A stretch of 64,000 bases of DNA, taken from Nocardioides sp. LHD-245. GTDB taxonomy: Bacteria > Actinomycetota > Actinomycetes > Propionibacteriales > Nocardioidaceae. This document shows positions 31,308 to 40,396 of this stretch, piece by piece (within the stretch, counting starts at the first letter, position 1; each line of letters starts with the position of its first letter). The stretch is from contig NZ_JAVFWN010000014.1 of the NCBI RefSeq assembly GCF_030929495.1, positions 1-64,000 of the forward strand, in the 5' to 3' direction. Under the pieces are notes generated by a model. The model saw only the letters and a program-made list of their open reading frames with translations. It did no database searches and was not told where the DNA came from. The translations under genes and the position numbers were made by a program.

Positions 31308-31814
31308 GTGCCCAAGCAGTCTGCTCCGTCCGACCAGGCCGACCCGACCGACCAGTCCGCCCGCGCGATCGCCGCGGCCGAGCAGCTCGGCCTGTCCTTC
31401 GAGGTCACCCGGCACGGACCGGTCGGCTCGCTGGAGGAAGCGGCCGCGGCGCGGGGCATCGAGCCGAGGCAGATCGTGAAGACGATGGTCGTGCGGGTCG
31501 CGGAGGGCGACCACCGCTTCGTCCTGGTGCCGGGCGACCGGGAGATCGCCTGGCCGCAGCTGCGCGCCCTGCTCGGCGTCAACCGGATCTCGATGCCGTC
31601 GGCCGACGCGGCGCGGGCGGTGACCGGGTACGTCCGTGGCGCCATCACGCCGCTGGGATCCGCCACCCCGCTCCCGGTGATCGCCGATGCCCGCGTCTCC
31701 GGCACCGTGTCGCTCGGCGGCGGTGGGTACGGCGTCGCGCTGACCGTCGACGGGGAGGCGCTCGTCGCCGCGCTCGGCGCGACCGTCGCCGACGTCACCA
31801 CTCCGCCGGGCTGA
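31308..31814 (+). CDS. YbaK/ProX-type aminoacyl-tRNA deacylase
   Basis: A 168-residue protein of the YbaK/EbsC editing fold: a central IVKTMVVRV (with the conserved Lys contacting tRNA), HRFVLVPGDREIAWPQLRALLGVNRISMPSADAARAVTGYVRGAITPLG and a late VSLGGGGYGVALTVD. Such free-standing proteins hydrolyse mischarged tRNAs (for example Cys- or Ala-tRNAPro). The substrate is not assignable. The first 20 residues are a disordered Ser/Asp/Gln-rich lead. Confidence 0.85.
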   Translation: MPKQSAPSDQADPTDQSARAIAAAEQLGLSFEVTRHGPVGSLEEAAAARGIEPRQIVKTMVVRVAEGDHRFVLVPGDREIAWPQLRALLGVNRISMPSADAARAVTGYVRGAITPLGSATPLPVIADARVSGTVSLGGGGYGVALTVDGEALVAALGATVADVTTPPG

Positions 31815-31820
31815 CCGGGC

Positions 31821-32525
31821 TCAGGAGGGCGGGTGCTCCTCGAGCACGTTGCCCGCCAGGTCGAAGTCGACGTAGGCGCTCTGGTTGAAGTCGTTCCTCA
31901 CGCCGGCCGTGATCCAGCCGGGCGTCGGGTCCTCGGGATCCGGCTTGCTGATGTAGAGGTAGCACTCCTCGGCGTCCTCCAACAGCGCCTCGGCGTGCTG
32001 GCACAGCCCGTCGAGCACCGCGGCGTCGACCTGGGTCAGGTCGAAGACCGCCTCCGTCCCGGTGCCCTTGCTCGGCTCGTCGAGGTCCCCGTTCCAGTAG
32101 TAGCTGAGCTCCCGCTCGTCGGTCGGATCGTCCTGCCGGTAGGGGACGTCGACCACGGCGTAGTCGGGATAGATCGTCACGTTCCTGACGACGGTGCCGC
32201 CCGTCTCCTCCCGCAGCGCGGCGACCAGCGCGGCGAACCCGGTGTCCGTCTGGGGCTCGCCCCCGGCCGGCCGGTCGCCGTCGGACCCACCCGCGAGCGC
32301 GAAGATCAGCGCGGTCGCGCCGGCCACCGCGACCACACCTCCCACCGCCAGCCCCACCGGCGGCCCGCCCCTCCTGCGCACGGTGCGCTCATCCAGTGAA
32401 CGGATCTTCGTCGCGGGCTTCGGCGGCTGGTACGGCCTCGGCCTTCCGGGGCCACCGGACGACTCCCGGTCGGGCGTGTCGTCGGGGGTGTACTGCTTCC
32501 AGTCGGGAGGGACCACGGGCAGCAC
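31821..32525 (-). CDS. Unknown protein with one membrane helix
   Basis: About 234 residues, not recognised. A Pro/Arg-rich cytoplasmic N-terminus (about 1-55), one hydrophobic helix (GLAVGGVVAVAGATALIFALAGG), then an outer domain of about 145 residues with acidic character (NVTIYPDYAVVDVPYRQDDPTDERELSYYW; CYLYISKPDPEDPTPGWITAGV). The VTIYPDYAVVDV and GWITAGVRNDFNQSAYVDFDLAGNV pattern suggests a beta-sheet domain. The start is uncertain: GTG codons at 32525 and 32516 are candidates, and longer reading frames run into the M20 gene promoter region. Confidence 0.7.
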   Translation of the reverse strand: MLPVVPPDWKQYTPDDTPDRESSGGPGRPRPYQPPKPATKIRSLDERTVRRRGGPPVGLAVGGVVAVAGATALIFALAGGSDGDRPAGGEPQTDTGFAALVAALREETGGTVVRNVTIYPDYAVVDVPYRQDDPTDERELSYYWNGDLDEPSKGTGTEAVFDLTQVDAAVLDGLCQHAEALLEDAEECYLYISKPDPEDPTPGWITAGVRNDFNQSAYVDFDLAGNVLEEHPPS

Positions 32526-32559
32526 GCTAGTGCGTGGACCTGCGTGGGACGATGACCGC

Positions 32560-33885
32560 ATGGCCGACACCACCACTCCCGATGTCGCCGGCGAAGTCGT
32601 CGACCTGTGCCGCGACCTGATCCGGATCGACACCTCCAACTACGGCGACGACGAGAGCACGGGCGAGCGGAAGGCGGCCGAGTACGTGGCCACGCTCCTC
32701 GACGAGGTGGGCATCGCGGCCGAGGTGATCGAGACGGCACCCGGCCGCGCGAACGTCGTGGCGCGCTGGGGCGGCGGGGGTACGGGCACCGGCGCCGACC
32801 GGGGAGCACTGCTGCTGCACGGCCACCTCGACGTCGTACCGGCCGCGGCGGAGGACTGGACCGTCCCTCCCTTCAGCGGCGAGATCCAGGACGGCTACGT
32901 GTGGGGCCGCGGCGCGGTCGACATGAAGGACTTCGACGCGATGCTGCTCTCGGTGGTGCGCGCGCGCCAGCGGGCCGGGCGGGTCCCCGAGCGGGAGATC
33001 GTGCTCTGCTTCACCGCGGACGAGGAGGCCGGCGGGCACCACGGCGCGCAGCTGCTGGTCGAGAACCACGCCGAGTGGTTCGAGGGCTGCACCGAGGCCG
33101 TCGGCGAGGTCGGCGGCTTCAGCACGACGGTCCGCGGCCGCCGGCTCTACCTCATCGAGGCCGCCGAGAAGGGCATGGCCTGGATGCGGCTCAGCGCACG
33201 CGGACGCGCCGGCCACGGCTCGATGATGAACGACGACAACGCGGTGACCCGGTTGGCGTCGGCGGTCGCTCGGATCGGTGCCTACGACTGGCCGGTCCGG
33301 CTCACCCCGACCATGCGGACCCTGCTCGCGACGGTCGGCGAGCTCGCCGGCGTCGAGGCGACGCCCGAGAACGCGCCCGCGCTCGTCGAGGAGTTCGGCG
33401 ACGCCGCCCGGATGCTCGGCGCCGTGCTCCGCAACTCGACCAACCCGACCATGCTCACGGCCGGCTACAAGGTCAACGTCATCCCCACCGACGCCACCGC
33501 CCACGTCGACGGCCGCTTCCTGCCCGGCTTCGAGGACGAGTTCTTCGCCACCCTGGCCGAGCTCACCGGCGAGGGCATCGACATCGACTTCCTCTCCAAG
33601 CAGCCGCCCTGGGAGACGCCGTACGACGGCGCGCTGGTCGACGCGATGACCCGCAGCCTCCTGGCGGAGGACCCCGAGGCCCTGGTCGCGCCGTACCTGA
33701 TGAGCGGAGGCACCGACGCCAAGCACTTCCTGGCGCTCGGCGTGCGCTCCTACGGCTTCGCGCCGCTGCGGCTTCCCGACGACCTCGACTTCACCGCGCT
33801 CTTCCACGGGGTCGACGAGCGGGTCCCGGTCGACGCGCTGGAGTTCGGTGCGCGGGTGATGGACAGGTTCCTGGACCACGCCTGA
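32560..33885 (+). CDS. M20-family metallopeptidase/amidohydrolase
   Basis: 441 residues. Zinc-site motifs are LLLHGHLDVVP, WGRGAVDMKD, CFTADEEAGG and a late SGGTDAKHF; the AGHGSMMNDDNAV region is typical of the dimerisation lid. It hydrolyses peptide or N-acyl bonds (dipeptidase/acetylornithine deacetylase type). It is cytoplasmic. The ATG at 32560 (MADTTTPDVAGEVV) gives the usual N-terminus. Followed by a strong bidirectional terminator. Confidence 0.9.
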   Translation: MADTTTPDVAGEVVDLCRDLIRIDTSNYGDDESTGERKAAEYVATLLDEVGIAAEVIETAPGRANVVARWGGGGTGTGADRGALLLHGHLDVVPAAAEDWTVPPFSGEIQDGYVWGRGAVDMKDFDAMLLSVVRARQRAGRVPEREIVLCFTADEEAGGHHGAQLLVENHAEWFEGCTEAVGEVGGFSTTVRGRRLYLIEAAEKGMAWMRLSARGRAGHGSMMNDDNAVTRLASAVARIGAYDWPVRLTPTMRTLLATVGELAGVEATPENAPALVEEFGDAARMLGAVLRNSTNPTMLTAGYKVNVIPTDATAHVDGRFLPGFEDEFFATLAELTGEGIDIDFLSKQPPWETPYDGALVDAMTRSLLAEDPEALVAPYLMSGGTDAKHFLALGVRSYGFAPLRLPDDLDFTALFHGVDERVPVDALEFGARVMDRFLDHA

Positions 33886-33944
33886 TCTCGATACGGGCCG
33901 CGGAGCCTGGCACCCACGCTGAGCCTGAGCGCCGCCCGCCACGA

Positions 33945-33992
33945 GGCCCGAGGGGCGAGACACGGCCCGAGCCGTGCCTCGCCCCTCGGGCC
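33945..33992. terminator. Bidirectional terminator between convergent genes
   Basis: GGCCCGAGGGGCGAG (33945-33959) pairs perfectly with CTCGCCCCTCGGGCC (33978-33992), with an inner CACGGC/GCCGTG helix. It serves the M20 gene and the large secreted hydrolase gene. Confidence 0.8.
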
Positions 33993-34006
33993 GGTCCGTC
34001 AGCTGC

Positions 34007-37000
34007 TCACTGCTTCTTCCTGACCAACTTCACCACCTGTGTCGCGGTGACCGTGCCGCCGGCGCTGGTGAAGGTGAGGGTCACCGGGACCTTGGCCTTG
34101 CCCGTGCGCATCAGCTTCCGCTTCAGCTTCCCCTTCGCCTTGACGACGAGGGTCACGGTCTCGGCTCCGTCGGTGGTGGCCGACGTCGTGGCGATCTTCG
34201 GGCCGGTGAGCGTCAGGGTGCCGAGGGTATTGACCGCGACGGCGACCGTGACCTTGCCCTTCTTCTTGTTGTTCGCCAAGCCCACCACGGCCGCGGTCGG
34301 CGTGATGAGGTCCTTGCTGACCGCCACCGTGACGGGCGACGACGTCGTCGCCTTACCCGCGGAGTCGGTCACCCTCGTCGAGAGCTTCACGCTCGTGCCG
34401 GCCTGCTTCGCGGTCGGCGTCCAGCGGAAGAGGTACGGCGCCTGGGTCACCGTCTCCACGACGTGGCCGTCGACGAGGAGGCTGGCCGAGCGGACCGCAT
34501 GGTCGTCTCGGCCCAGGGCGAGCGGGCTCAGCGTCTCGCCGACCTTCACCGTGACGCCGCTGCCGGGATCGAGGAGCGCCGCGGTCGGCGCCGCGTCGTT
34601 CGTCGTGCGGGGACCGGTCGGGATGCCGGTCGGCATCGTCGACTGCCGCGACACGAGCGTCACCGACCCGTCGCCCGAGATCGCCTCCAGCCCGTTGGCC
34701 GGGTCGGAGGGACCGCCGGCGACAGGGGCGCCGGTGCCGACGTAGCTCGTCCGCAGGGCGAACGGCGCGTCGCTGCGGACGCCGGACAGGTCCGCCGTGC
34801 CGTTGTAGACCGCCCAGCCGTTACCGGTGACGATGCTGGACTCGCCGGACAGCGAGCCCTCGGTGCCGCCGTCGGCCAGCAGGATTCCGTACGACGCCGT
34901 CGGGTCGGGCTTGTAGTAGTTGCCGGTGATCCGGCTGCCCTTGACGAATCCCTGCATGCCGCTGGTGAACTTCACGCCGGTCTGCGGGAAGGTGCTGCCC
35001 GGCGTACCGGTCACGGCGGTGTCGAGGACGTAGCCGTTCTGGATGATCCCGGTCCGCGTCGTGTTCGCGGGTCCTCCGTCGACGCCCTTGGCACCATCGA
35101 AGAGGATGCCGCCCGACTGGTAGCCCGTGACCAGGCTGTCGGCCACGGTGACCTCCGACTCGACCGTGCCGGGGCCGGCGCCCTGGATGACACCGGTCTT
35201 CACGACGCCCCAGCCGTGCGGGTGCTCCGCCAGCTCACCGGCGTCGCTCGCCGTCCGTAGCGGTCCGACCTTGCTCTGCGAGACCCGGCCCGCCGCGCCG
35301 AAGAAGGCGATGCCCGCCTCGGCCCACGTGTCGCCGGACGTCACCGTGACGCCCGAGATGTCCACGAACATCTCGTTGGTGTCGGTGGAGCCGAGGGATT
35401 GCCGGGAGACGGTGATGACGTTGCCACCGCCGTCGCGCAGGTAGGGCGTGAGGCCGGCCAGGTCGCCGACCGTCGGGTCGGGCTTGATGGTGACCTTATG
35501 GGCGCCCGCGCCCTTGATCCGCAGCGGCTTGGTGATGGTCAGGCCGTTGGTCGCTCCGGTCGCGACCGGATTGCCGGGGCCGGAGACCGGCGTCGAGGAC
35601 TCCTCGTAGACGCCCTCGCAGACCACGATGGTGTCCCAGGGGGACGCGAAGTCCACCGCGGTCTGGATCGACGTGTAGTTGGCGTCGGGGCACTGCGCGC
35701 GGTCGTCGTCGACCACCCAGGCGGTGTTGGACGCGGCCTTGCCGACCGTGTCGACCAGCGACACGTTGCCGGGCGCGTTGTCCGTCTCGGCGAGGAACTC
35801 CGCCGGGTCCGGACCCGACGCGGGCGGGCCGTGCCCGGCACCCTGGTCGACGTCGATGCCGTCGGAGAGGACCAGCGGAGCGTCCGTGGCCGCCTCCTGG
35901 AACCGGACGTCGGCGAGCTGGATCGAGCCGGACTGCGGCAGGCCCTCGCCACCGAACCGGAGCTCCAGCGTGTCGATCGCGGTCAGGTCGACGCCCTGCG
36001 CGGCGAACTCGGTGAGCGGCACCCGGATCTGGTCGAGCACGATATGGGTCCGCGCGGTCTGTGTGCCCGTCGACATGTGCAGGGCGTTGCCCCACCGCGG
36101 GTCGCCGGCGTTGACGACCGCCTCGTGGCCCGCGGCGTCGACGAGCACGATCTCGAAGTCCTGCGTGGTCGACGACGGGTCGTAGGTCCGCTCCTCGGAG
36201 TCCGCACCCGGGTTGCGGGCGTCGAAGAAGTTGACGTCCGCACCGAGGGCGAGGGCCTTGAGTCCACTGAGGTCGGCGGAGGCGGCCGGGACGTCGGCGG
36301 TCAGGACGGCGTCGCTGCCCGACTCCCAGGCCAGCGCGAGCTGGCGACCGTAGGAGTGGTTGACCGGCGCGTTCTCCCGGGTGCCGTTCTGGCCGCCCAG
36401 CGCCGCCTTCCCCGGCAGCGGGCAGGCCTTGGCGCCGGTGGGCTGGCTGCCCTTGCCGAGCTGCGCGGGCGCGAAGTCGTCCGGCTCCGGGTTGCACCAG
36501 TCGTAGCCGCCGGTCGTGGTCGTCGGCAGGGGCGAGACACCGCCCTCGGCCGGATAGGGGTTGACGAAGCCGCGGCCGCTCAACGACCCGCCGAGGGCGT
36601 TGAGTCCCAGCGGGTTGGTGATCTCGGGACGGATAACGTCGATCCGCTCGCCGGCCGCCGGGAAGTAGCTGTTCGAGACGTACTCCGCGCAGTCGATCCG
36701 GGTGCCCGACACGCTCGTCGGGCAGGCCGACGCCGGGATCTGCTGGTGGGTCGGGGTGTCCGACAGCTCACCGGTCAGGTACGGCTCGAACGCGCCCTCA
36801 CCGCCGACGTACCGGCGGAAGAAGGCGCCCATCGTGGCCAGGCCGATCTTCTCCTGGTCGCCCATCCGGGCCGGGTCGCCGGAGATCTTGGTGTTGACCA
36901 GCGGGTTGTAGGTGTCGGAGTTGTCGACGACGTACGACCACGGCTCGTCGTCGTCGTTGCCGTAGCTCGCCGCCCCGCTGAGCCGCAGGTTGTTCGGCTG

Positions 37001-38029
37001 CACGTTGTCCGGGTTGCTGGGCTCGGAGTTGCCGCATGCGGCGTCCGTGACGTTGCCGCCGTCCTGGCCGTCGGCGAACCAGACGGTGTTGTACCAGTTG
37101 TGGTTCGCGCCCAGCTGGGAGGACTGGATCCGCGGGAACGGGTCGTCGGCGTTGATGTACTGGCTGCGCTCGAAGAACCGGGCACCCTGCAGGTTCGAGA
37201 CGTCGCCGTCGCACCACGGCAGGATGGACAGGTACGGCGTGCCGTAGGGCGCCTTGCGCTCGTAGTCGACCGGGGCCAGGGAGATCACGCCGCGCAGGGG
37301 GTAGCGCGGGCCGTCGGTGCGGATCCGGTTGTAGTCGATGAAGCTGGTGACCGCATCACCGCCCCGGGAGTGGCCCATCAGCCCGATCCGGGTCATGTCC
37401 AGCTTGCCGACCAGGGTGGTCCCGATCGTGGTGTGCTCGTCGGCGGGCAGGCCGCCGGCCTCGTTGGCCGCGCTGAGCGCGTCGAGGGCCGCGGCGATGA
37501 GCTTGCGACGCTGGTGCATACCCTTACCCTTGGGCCCGTCCTGACGCATCATCAGCTGGTCCTGCGAGACCGAGAAAGTGGTGTAGCCCCAGGTCGCGAG
37601 GTTCTCGCCGAGGTAGGCGTAGCCCGCCTCGTTGCGCTTGAACTGCGAGCACGAGGCGGTCGCCGAGTCCTGTCCGAGGTCGCAGGAGCCGTGGTTGCCG
37701 TGCACCAGGATGATGACCGGGGACGGCTCGGTCCGATCCTGGGGGTAGTAGAGGGCGCCGCGGATCTCCAGCTGCTCGGCGGCCCGGGACGTGCCGGCCG
37801 CAGCTGCGGCGCCGTCGGACGCGGGCTCCTGCAGGTCGGCGAGGCCGAGCTTGGCCTCCTGGATGGTTGCCGGCGTGTAACTGCCACGATCCAGCGGATC
37901 GGGCAGCTCGGCGGTGGGCGCCGCGGTCTGCGGCTGGGGGGCTGCGGCCACGGCGGCGGGCACGCCGAGCGTGCTCACCGCCAGCGCCAGCGCCAGCAGG
38001 CGCCACAAGGGCGCGCTGATCAGCGTCAT
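34007..38029 (-). CDS. Secreted alpha/beta hydrolase-beta-helix-Ig fusion protein
   Basis: 1340 residues. Signal peptide 1-30. A lipase/PET-hydrolase-like alpha/beta hydrolase follows: VIILVHGNHGSCDLG (around 106-119) and nucleophile GHSRGG (Ser221). The middle has jelly-roll-like beta sequence (SGSIQLADVRFQEA). About 770-1100 is a parallel beta-helix (YTSIQTAVDFASPWDTIVVCEGVY, NVITVSRQSL, GILFDGAKG). About 1155-1240 is an Ig-like domain (VRSASLLVDGHVVETVTQAPYLFRWTPTAKQ), and the end is beta-rich with many Lys. It is exported, probably acting on a polymer or surface glycan; the substrate is unknown. AGGAG lies about 9 nt before the ATG. Monocistronic. Confidence 0.85.
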   Translation of the reverse strand: MTLISAPLWRLLALALAVSTLGVPAAVAAAPQPQTAAPTAELPDPLDRGSYTPATIQEAKLGLADLQEPASDGAAAAAGTSRAAEQLEIRGALYYPQDRTEPSPVIILVHGNHGSCDLGQDSATASCSQFKRNEAGYAYLGENLATWGYTTFSVSQDQLMMRQDGPKGKGMHQRRKLIAAALDALSAANEAGGLPADEHTTIGTTLVGKLDMTRIGLMGHSRGGDAVTSFIDYNRIRTDGPRYPLRGVISLAPVDYERKAPYGTPYLSILPWCDGDVSNLQGARFFERSQYINADDPFPRIQSSQLGANHNWYNTVWFADGQDGGNVTDAACGNSEPSNPDNVQPNNLRLSGAASYGNDDDEPWSYVVDNSDTYNPLVNTKISGDPARMGDQEKIGLATMGAFFRRYVGGEGAFEPYLTGELSDTPTHQQIPASACPTSVSGTRIDCAEYVSNSYFPAAGERIDVIRPEITNPLGLNALGGSLSGRGFVNPYPAEGGVSPLPTTTTGGYDWCNPEPDDFAPAQLGKGSQPTGAKACPLPGKAALGGQNGTRENAPVNHSYGRQLALAWESGSDAVLTADVPAASADLSGLKALALGADVNFFDARNPGADSEERTYDPSSTTQDFEIVLVDAAGHEAVVNAGDPRWGNALHMSTGTQTARTHIVLDQIRVPLTEFAAQGVDLTAIDTLELRFGGEGLPQSGSIQLADVRFQEAATDAPLVLSDGIDVDQGAGHGPPASGPDPAEFLAETDNAPGNVSLVDTVGKAASNTAWVVDDDRAQCPDANYTSIQTAVDFASPWDTIVVCEGVYEESSTPVSGPGNPVATGATNGLTITKPLRIKGAGAHKVTIKPDPTVGDLAGLTPYLRDGGGNVITVSRQSLGSTDTNEMFVDISGVTVTSGDTWAEAGIAFFGAAGRVSQSKVGPLRTASDAGELAEHPHGWGVVKTGVIQGAGPGTVESEVTVADSLVTGYQSGGILFDGAKGVDGGPANTTRTGIIQNGYVLDTAVTGTPGSTFPQTGVKFTSGMQGFVKGSRITGNYYKPDPTASYGILLADGGTEGSLSGESSIVTGNGWAVYNGTADLSGVRSDAPFALRTSYVGTGAPVAGGPSDPANGLEAISGDGSVTLVSRQSTMPTGIPTGPRTTNDAAPTAALLDPGSGVTVKVGETLSPLALGRDDHAVRSASLLVDGHVVETVTQAPYLFRWTPTAKQAGTSVKLSTRVTDSAGKATTSSPVTVAVSKDLITPTAAVVGLANNKKKGKVTVAVAVNTLGTLTLTGPKIATTSATTDGAETVTLVVKAKGKLKRKLMRTGKAKVPVTLTFTSAGGTVTATQVVKLVRKKQ

Positions 38030-38157
38030 CGAAGGTTGCTCCTACCTGGGGTGATGGATACCCGAGAAATCGCGAACCTAGGTAGTGCGTGTTTCAACTC
38101 GATGACGGTGCCGTTGCGCTGGACACCCGCGCCCTGGTGCTGGGGACGCGCCGGTGC

Positions 38158-38391
38158 TCAGGCGGTGCGGACGGCCCGGATGATCTTGCGCCGCAGCACC
38201 ACCCGGCGCTTGCCGTCCGGCCCGATCTGGACCCGGTCCAGCTCCCAGCCCCCGTGCTCGGCCCGCTCGACGAGCAGCTTGGCGACCATGTTGCGGGAGA
38301 ACTCGCGGTCGAAGGTCACCCGGTCGAACTCCCACTCGACCCCACGTCCGAGTCCGCGCATCAGACCGGGACGCAGCAAGGAGTGGGTCAC
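38158..38391 (-). CDS. DUF5703-type small protein
   Basis: 77 residues. The segment WEFDRVTFDREFSRNMVAK followed by GGWELDRVQIGPDGKRRVVLRRKIIR is the recognisable core of the actinobacterial DUF5703 family, which has no known function. The start GTG at 38391 overlaps the aldo/keto reductase stop (GTGA), indicating an operon. An ATG at 38361 is an alternative start just before the conserved part. It is basic, with no membrane segment. Confidence 0.75.
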   Translation of the reverse strand: MTHSLLRPGLMRGLGRGVEWEFDRVTFDREFSRNMVAKLLVERAEHGGWELDRVQIGPDGKRRVVLRRKIIRAVRTA

Positions 38392-39341
38392 GCGGCACCT
38401 CCGGACACGTCGTCCAGGGCCGCGCGGATCTCCGGGGGCAGCGTCTTGGCCTCCGAGCCGAGCGCGCCGGCGAGCTGGGCGGCGGTGCGCGCCCCCACGA
38501 CCGGGGCGGTGACGCCGGGGGAGTCGCGGACCCACACCAGCGCGACCTCCAGCGGGGTCCAGCCCAGGCCGTCGGCCGCCCGGGCCACCGCCTCGACGAT
38601 GCCGCGGCTGTGCTCGTCGAGATAGGCGTCGACGAAGCCCGCGAAGACGGGCGAGGCGGCGCGCGAGTCGGACGGTGTGCCGGTGCGGTACTTGCCGGTG
38701 AGCACGCCCCGCCCCAGCGGCGACCAGGGGAAGAGGCCGAGGCCGAGCGCCTCGACCGCGGGCAGCACCTCGCGCTCGATCCGCCGGTTGACCAGGGAGT
38801 ACTCCATCTGGGTCGACACGATCCGGGCGCGCCCCGCGACCGCCTCCTGCAGGGTCGCGGCGCGGGCAGTCTGCCAGCCGTTGAAGTTCGAGATGCCGAC
38901 ATAGGTCGCCCGGCCGGTCGCGACCGCGTGGTCGAGCGCGCCCAGGGTCTCCTCGAGCGGTACGTCGTCGCTCCAGATGTGGACCTGCCACAGGTCGACG
39001 TGGTCGGTGCCGAGGCGCTTCAGCGACGTGTCGAGACCGCGCAGCATGGCGCCGCGGGACGTGTCGGTGAGTCGCTCCGACCCACGCCGCCAGATCCCCG
39101 CCTTGGTGGCGACAACCACCTCCTCACGACGTACGACATCGCCGAGCAGGCTCCCGAGCAGCGCCTCCGAGCGCCCGTCGGTGTAGCCCGCGGCGGTGTC
39201 GACGGTCGTCCCGCCGGCCTCGACGAACGCCGTGAGCTGATCGCGTGCCTCGTGTTCGTCGGTGTCCTTGCCCCACGTCATCGTGCCGAGGGCGAGGCGC
39301 GACACCTGGAGGCCGCTGGCGCCGACGTACCGCTGCTGCAT
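38388..39341 (-). CDS. Aldo/keto reductase
   Basis: A 317-residue NADPH-dependent TIM-barrel reductase. TVDTAAGYTDGRSEALLG holds the catalytic Asp and Tyr, VVVATKAGIW the Lys, and LWQVHIWSDDVPLEETL the His. FPWSPLGRGVLTGKY is the nucleotide-binding hallmark of this group. It reduces aldehydes or ketones, substrate unknown. TACCTT on the minus strand (39354-39349) lies 7 nt upstream of the ATG. Cotranscribed with the DUF5703 gene. Confidence 0.9.
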   Translation of the reverse strand: MQQRYVGASGLQVSRLALGTMTWGKDTDEHEARDQLTAFVEAGGTTVDTAAGYTDGRSEALLGSLLGDVVRREEVVVATKAGIWRRGSERLTDTSRGAMLRGLDTSLKRLGTDHVDLWQVHIWSDDVPLEETLGALDHAVATGRATYVGISNFNGWQTARAATLQEAVAGRARIVSTQMEYSLVNRRIEREVLPAVEALGLGLFPWSPLGRGVLTGKYRTGTPSDSRAASPVFAGFVDAYLDEHSRGIVEAVARAADGLGWTPLEVALVWVRDSPGVTAPVVGARTAAQLAGALGSEAKTLPPEIRAALDDVSGGAA

Positions 39342-39424
39342 GGGGCACAAGGTATCCGGCCGGCCGAGCGCGGCGCGCCGGGCACGCCGATGACCGCCGA
39401 TGACGCGCGTGACCAGCGACTCCC

Positions 39425-39430
39425 TAGGAT
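39425..39430 (+). promoter_or_regulatory. -10 element of uppP
   Basis: TAGGAT, 8 nt upstream of the GTG at 39439. It also lies inside the alternative longer reading from the ATG at 39400, which argues for the GTG. Confidence 0.45.
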
Positions 39431-39438
39431 GGCGCGTC

Positions 39439-40281
39439 GTGGCGGACTTCCTGCAGGCAGTGTTCCTCGGCGTGCTCCAGGGACTGACCGAGTTCCTCCC
39501 GATCTCCAGCAGCGCGCACCTGCGGATCTTCCCCGACCTGTTCGGCTGGGGCGACCCCGGCGCGGCCTTCACCGCGGTGATCCAGATCGGCACCGAGCTC
39601 GCCGTGCTCGTGTACTTCCGCAAGGACATCTGGCGGATCGCTCGCGCCTGGGTGCTGTCGCTGTTCAAGCCGGAGTACCGCGGCGCCCTCGACGCGCGGA
39701 TGGGCTGGTACATCATCGTCGGCTCGCTCCCGATCGTGGTCCTCGGCGTGCTGCTCAAGGACCTCATCGAGCGCGACTTCCGCAACCTGTGGATCATCGG
39801 CTGCACCCTGATCGTCCTCGGCCTGGTCCTCGGCCTCGCGGACCGGATCGGACGCAACGAGAAGGCGATCAAGCAGATGCGGCTGCGCGACGCGGTCCTC
39901 ATGGGCGGTGCCCAGGCGATGGCCCTCATCCCCGGCGTCTCCCGCTCCGGCGCGACGCTGTCGATGGGCCGCTTCCTCGGCTACGAGCGCGAGGCCGCCA
40001 CCCGGTTCGCGTTCCTCCTCGCCATCCCGGCCGTCGTCGGTGCCGGGCTCTTCGAGCTCAAGGAGATCGGCGACGTCGGCACGCCCCACGCCGGCGAGGC
40101 CGACTACGGCTGGGGGCCGACCATCACCGCCACGATCGTGTCCTTCGTCGTCGGGTACGCCGCCATCGCGTGGCTGCTGCGCTGGGTCAGCACGAAGTCG
40201 TACACGCCGTTCGTGGTCTACCGGGTCCTGCTCGGCGCGGCGGTGCTGATCCTGCTCGGTGCCGGCGTGCTCAGTTCCTGA
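39439..40281 (+). CDS. uppP: Undecaprenyl-diphosphatase
   Basis: A 280-residue polytopic membrane enzyme. The BacA/UppP motifs GLTEFLPISSSAHLR (near residues 15-30) and PGVSRSGATLSMGRFLG are both intact. It removes a phosphate from undecaprenyl pyrophosphate, recycling the lipid carrier for peptidoglycan and giving bacitracin tolerance. Convergent with corA; a palindromic repeat element lies between them. Confidence 0.93.
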   Translation: MADFLQAVFLGVLQGLTEFLPISSSAHLRIFPDLFGWGDPGAAFTAVIQIGTELAVLVYFRKDIWRIARAWVLSLFKPEYRGALDARMGWYIIVGSLPIVVLGVLLKDLIERDFRNLWIIGCTLIVLGLVLGLADRIGRNEKAIKQMRLRDAVLMGGAQAMALIPGVSRSGATLSMGRFLGYEREAATRFAFLLAIPAVVGAGLFELKEIGDVGTPHAGEADYGWGPTITATIVSFVVGYAAIAWLLRWVSTKSYTPFVVYRVLLGAAVLILLGAGVLSS

Positions 40282-40302
40282 TGGTGGTCTGACCAGTCGT
40301 CG

Positions 40303-40362
40303 ATTGGGCAGAGACTGCACGCTCTGGGGCCGATTTGTTGCGGTTTGGGACCAAACCGCAAC
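40303..40362. repeat. Dispersed palindromic element, copy 2
   Basis: Block ATTGGGCAGAGACTGCA (40303-40319) identical to copy 1, then GGGCCGATT, then the palindrome with arms TGCGGTTTGG/CCAAACCGCA (40339-40360), again extended by GT/AC. Located between convergent uppP and corA. Confidence 0.85.
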
Positions 40363-40396
40363 AACTCAGAGCACCCGAGGAGCACCCGGACCGGTC

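Noticed and set aside
38042..38085. CTACCT/AGGTAG repeat upstream of the secreted hydrolase gene
   Set aside because: Short 6-bp arms with a 32-nt spacer are within chance expectation; no promoter relation is clear.
35399..38512. Very long plus-strand frame opposite the secreted hydrolase gene
   Set aside because: The minus-strand product has a signal peptide, catalytic motif and domains; the plus frame shows only repetitive Val/Gly/Arg-rich sequence.
39400..39438. ATG at 39400 as the uppP start
   Set aside because: The extra 13 residues are not typical of UppP and would contain the likely -10 TAGGAT.
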